This document shows positions 6,382-6,922 of a stretch of 6,922 bases of DNA, one piece after another. The stretch is from assembly GCA_018819165.1 (NCBI GenBank), contig JAHJQP010000072.1, forward strand, positions 1 through 6,922, read 5' to 3'. The position numbers and the translations under genes were made by a program. This stretch comes from Pseudomonadota bacterium (GTDB lineage: Bacteria; Desulfobacterota; Syntrophia; Syntrophales; UBA5619). Below the pieces are notes generated by a model. The model ran no database searches. It saw only the letters and a program-made list of their open reading frames with translations, and was not told where the DNA came from. The stretch's first letter is position 1. Each line of letters starts with the position of its first letter.

Positions 6382-6410
6382 TTGAATTAAGAAAGCGGTT
6401 GAGGTATATA
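6382..6410 (+). promoter_or_regulatory. Putative sigma70 promoter of the lytic transglycosylase gene
   Basis: On the plus strand TTGAAT (6382-6387) and TATATA (6405-6410) are 17 nt apart, each a 4/6 match to consensus. The -10 box ends about 24 nt before the ATG, leaving room for a short leader with the GGAGG site. The -10 lies inside the 10-bp palindrome GGTATATACC (6403-6412), which could be an operator or simply a by-product of the AT-rich box. Confidence 0.6.
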
Positions 6411-6434
6411 CCACTTGCGTTTTGGAGGAATATG

Positions 6435-6922
6435 ATGGTGCAAGGGACGGTAATCGATATATTGAGAGCTTGGAAAATCAGCTCCCTTCGCGCTCAAGAA
6501 ATTTTATGGATTTTCCCGCTTCTTTTTCTGCTGATCTTTATCGTCCCTACTGCTTCGGAATGCAAGGCGGATATATATAAATATGTGGACGCGGAGGGGG
6601 TCATCCACCTTACCAATGTCCCCACGGAATCCGATGTTCCTTACATCCTCGTTATGAAGGAGAAACGGGTTATCTTTCAACTGGGGGGCGATATAACCCG
6701 CTACGACGATCTGATTAACAGGACCGCCGAGAAATATCATGTCGATTCCGCCCTGGTAAAAGCCATCATCAAGGCGGAATCGAACTTCAATCACCGGGCT
6801 GTTTCACCCGTCGGCGCCCGGGGGTTGATGCAACTCATGCCGGCCACGGCGGCCACGCTGCAAGTCCAGGATTCCTTCCATCCCGAAAAAAATATCGATG
6901 GAGGCGTCCGCTACCTGCGCTA
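6435..6922 (+). CDS. DUF4124 and SLT-domain lytic transglycosylase (3' end beyond window)
   Basis: This likely envelope enzyme cleaves the MurNAc-GlcNAc bond of peptidoglycan. The visible 162 residues begin with a charged N-region (R11, K14, R19) and a hydrophobic segment at about 23-40, a signal anchor or long signal peptide. A DUF4124-like module follows at about 46-64 (DIYKYVDAEGVIHLTNVPT). The SLT Slt70/MltC-like domain begins near 88. Catalytic Glu115 sits in KAIIKAESNF and the motif GARGLMQLMPATA is at 128-140. The sequence leaves the window in frame, so the rest of the domain is missing. GGAGG at 6424-6428 stands 6 nt before the second of two adjacent ATGs, which is chosen; the first, at 6432, is only 3 nt from it. 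The gene is divergent from tRNA-Pro and has no visible functional link to the protease cluster. Confidence 0.92.
   Translation, partial: MVQGTVIDILRAWKISSLRAQEILWIFPLLFLLIFIVPTASECKADIYKYVDAEGVIHLTNVPTESDVPYILVMKEKRVIFQLGGDITRYDDLINRTAEKYHVDSALVKAIIKAESNFNHRAVSPVGARGLMQLMPATAATLQVQDSFHPEKNIDGGVRYLR

Noticed and set aside
6504..6794. 96-codon minus-strand ORF
   Set aside because: It is antisense to the lytic transglycosylase, whose DUF4124 and SLT motifs are clear on the plus strand.

Overview
The window carries a conserved bacterial protein-quality-control cluster on the minus strand, read from high to low coordinates. The order is tRNA-Pro(GGG), tRNA-Leu(TAG), tig (trigger factor), clpP, clpX, lon, tRNA-Val(TAC). 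A divergent plus-strand gene, cut by the window end, encodes an N-terminally anchored or secreted DUF4124/SLT-type lytic transglycosylase. The gene order tig-clpP-clpX-lon, the flanking tRNAs, intermediate GC content and the DUF4124-SLT protein suggest a Deltaproteobacterium in the broad sense (Desulfobacterota, possibly Syntrophus-like). That placement is inferred from gene order and protein character; no search was run.

Layout. Positions 3-78 hold tRNA-Val with its own sigma70-like promoter at 103-131, next to the lon stop codon. Positions 135-2621 are lon and 2649-3911 are clpX. A 146-bp gap (3912-4057) between clpX and clpP contains a small hairpin followed by a T-run. Positions 4058-4642 are clpP, whose ATG overlaps the tig stop in an ATGA. 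Positions 4639-5973 are tig, starting at GTG. tRNA-Leu lies at 6024-6110 and its promoter at 6129-6157. An intrinsic terminator at 6191-6215 closes tRNA-Pro (6226-6302). The 129-bp divergent intergenic region 6303-6431 holds a perfect -35 box for tRNA-Pro and a good promoter for the plus-strand gene, which starts at 6435.

How the genes work together. Trigger factor meets nascent chains at the ribosome exit. ClpX unfolds tagged or misfolded proteins and feeds them to the ClpP barrel. Lon is an independent ATP-dependent protease. Tight spacing (tig/clpP overlap, 27 nt between clpX and lon) argues for one operon. No terminator is visible between tRNA-Leu and tig, so the strong tRNA-Leu promoter probably also feeds the operon. 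A weak terminator-like hairpin in the clpP-clpX gap could adjust clpX-lon levels relative to tig-clpP.

All catalytic residues checked in ClpP, ClpX and Lon are intact. No mobile element, CRISPR array, phage gene or broken gene is visible. This is a core-genome region rather than an accessory one, and no new system was found. The points worth a second look are regulatory: the tRNA-mRNA junction, the clpP-clpX hairpin and the shared design of the tRNA promoters. No gene-free stretch longer than 300 bases is present.
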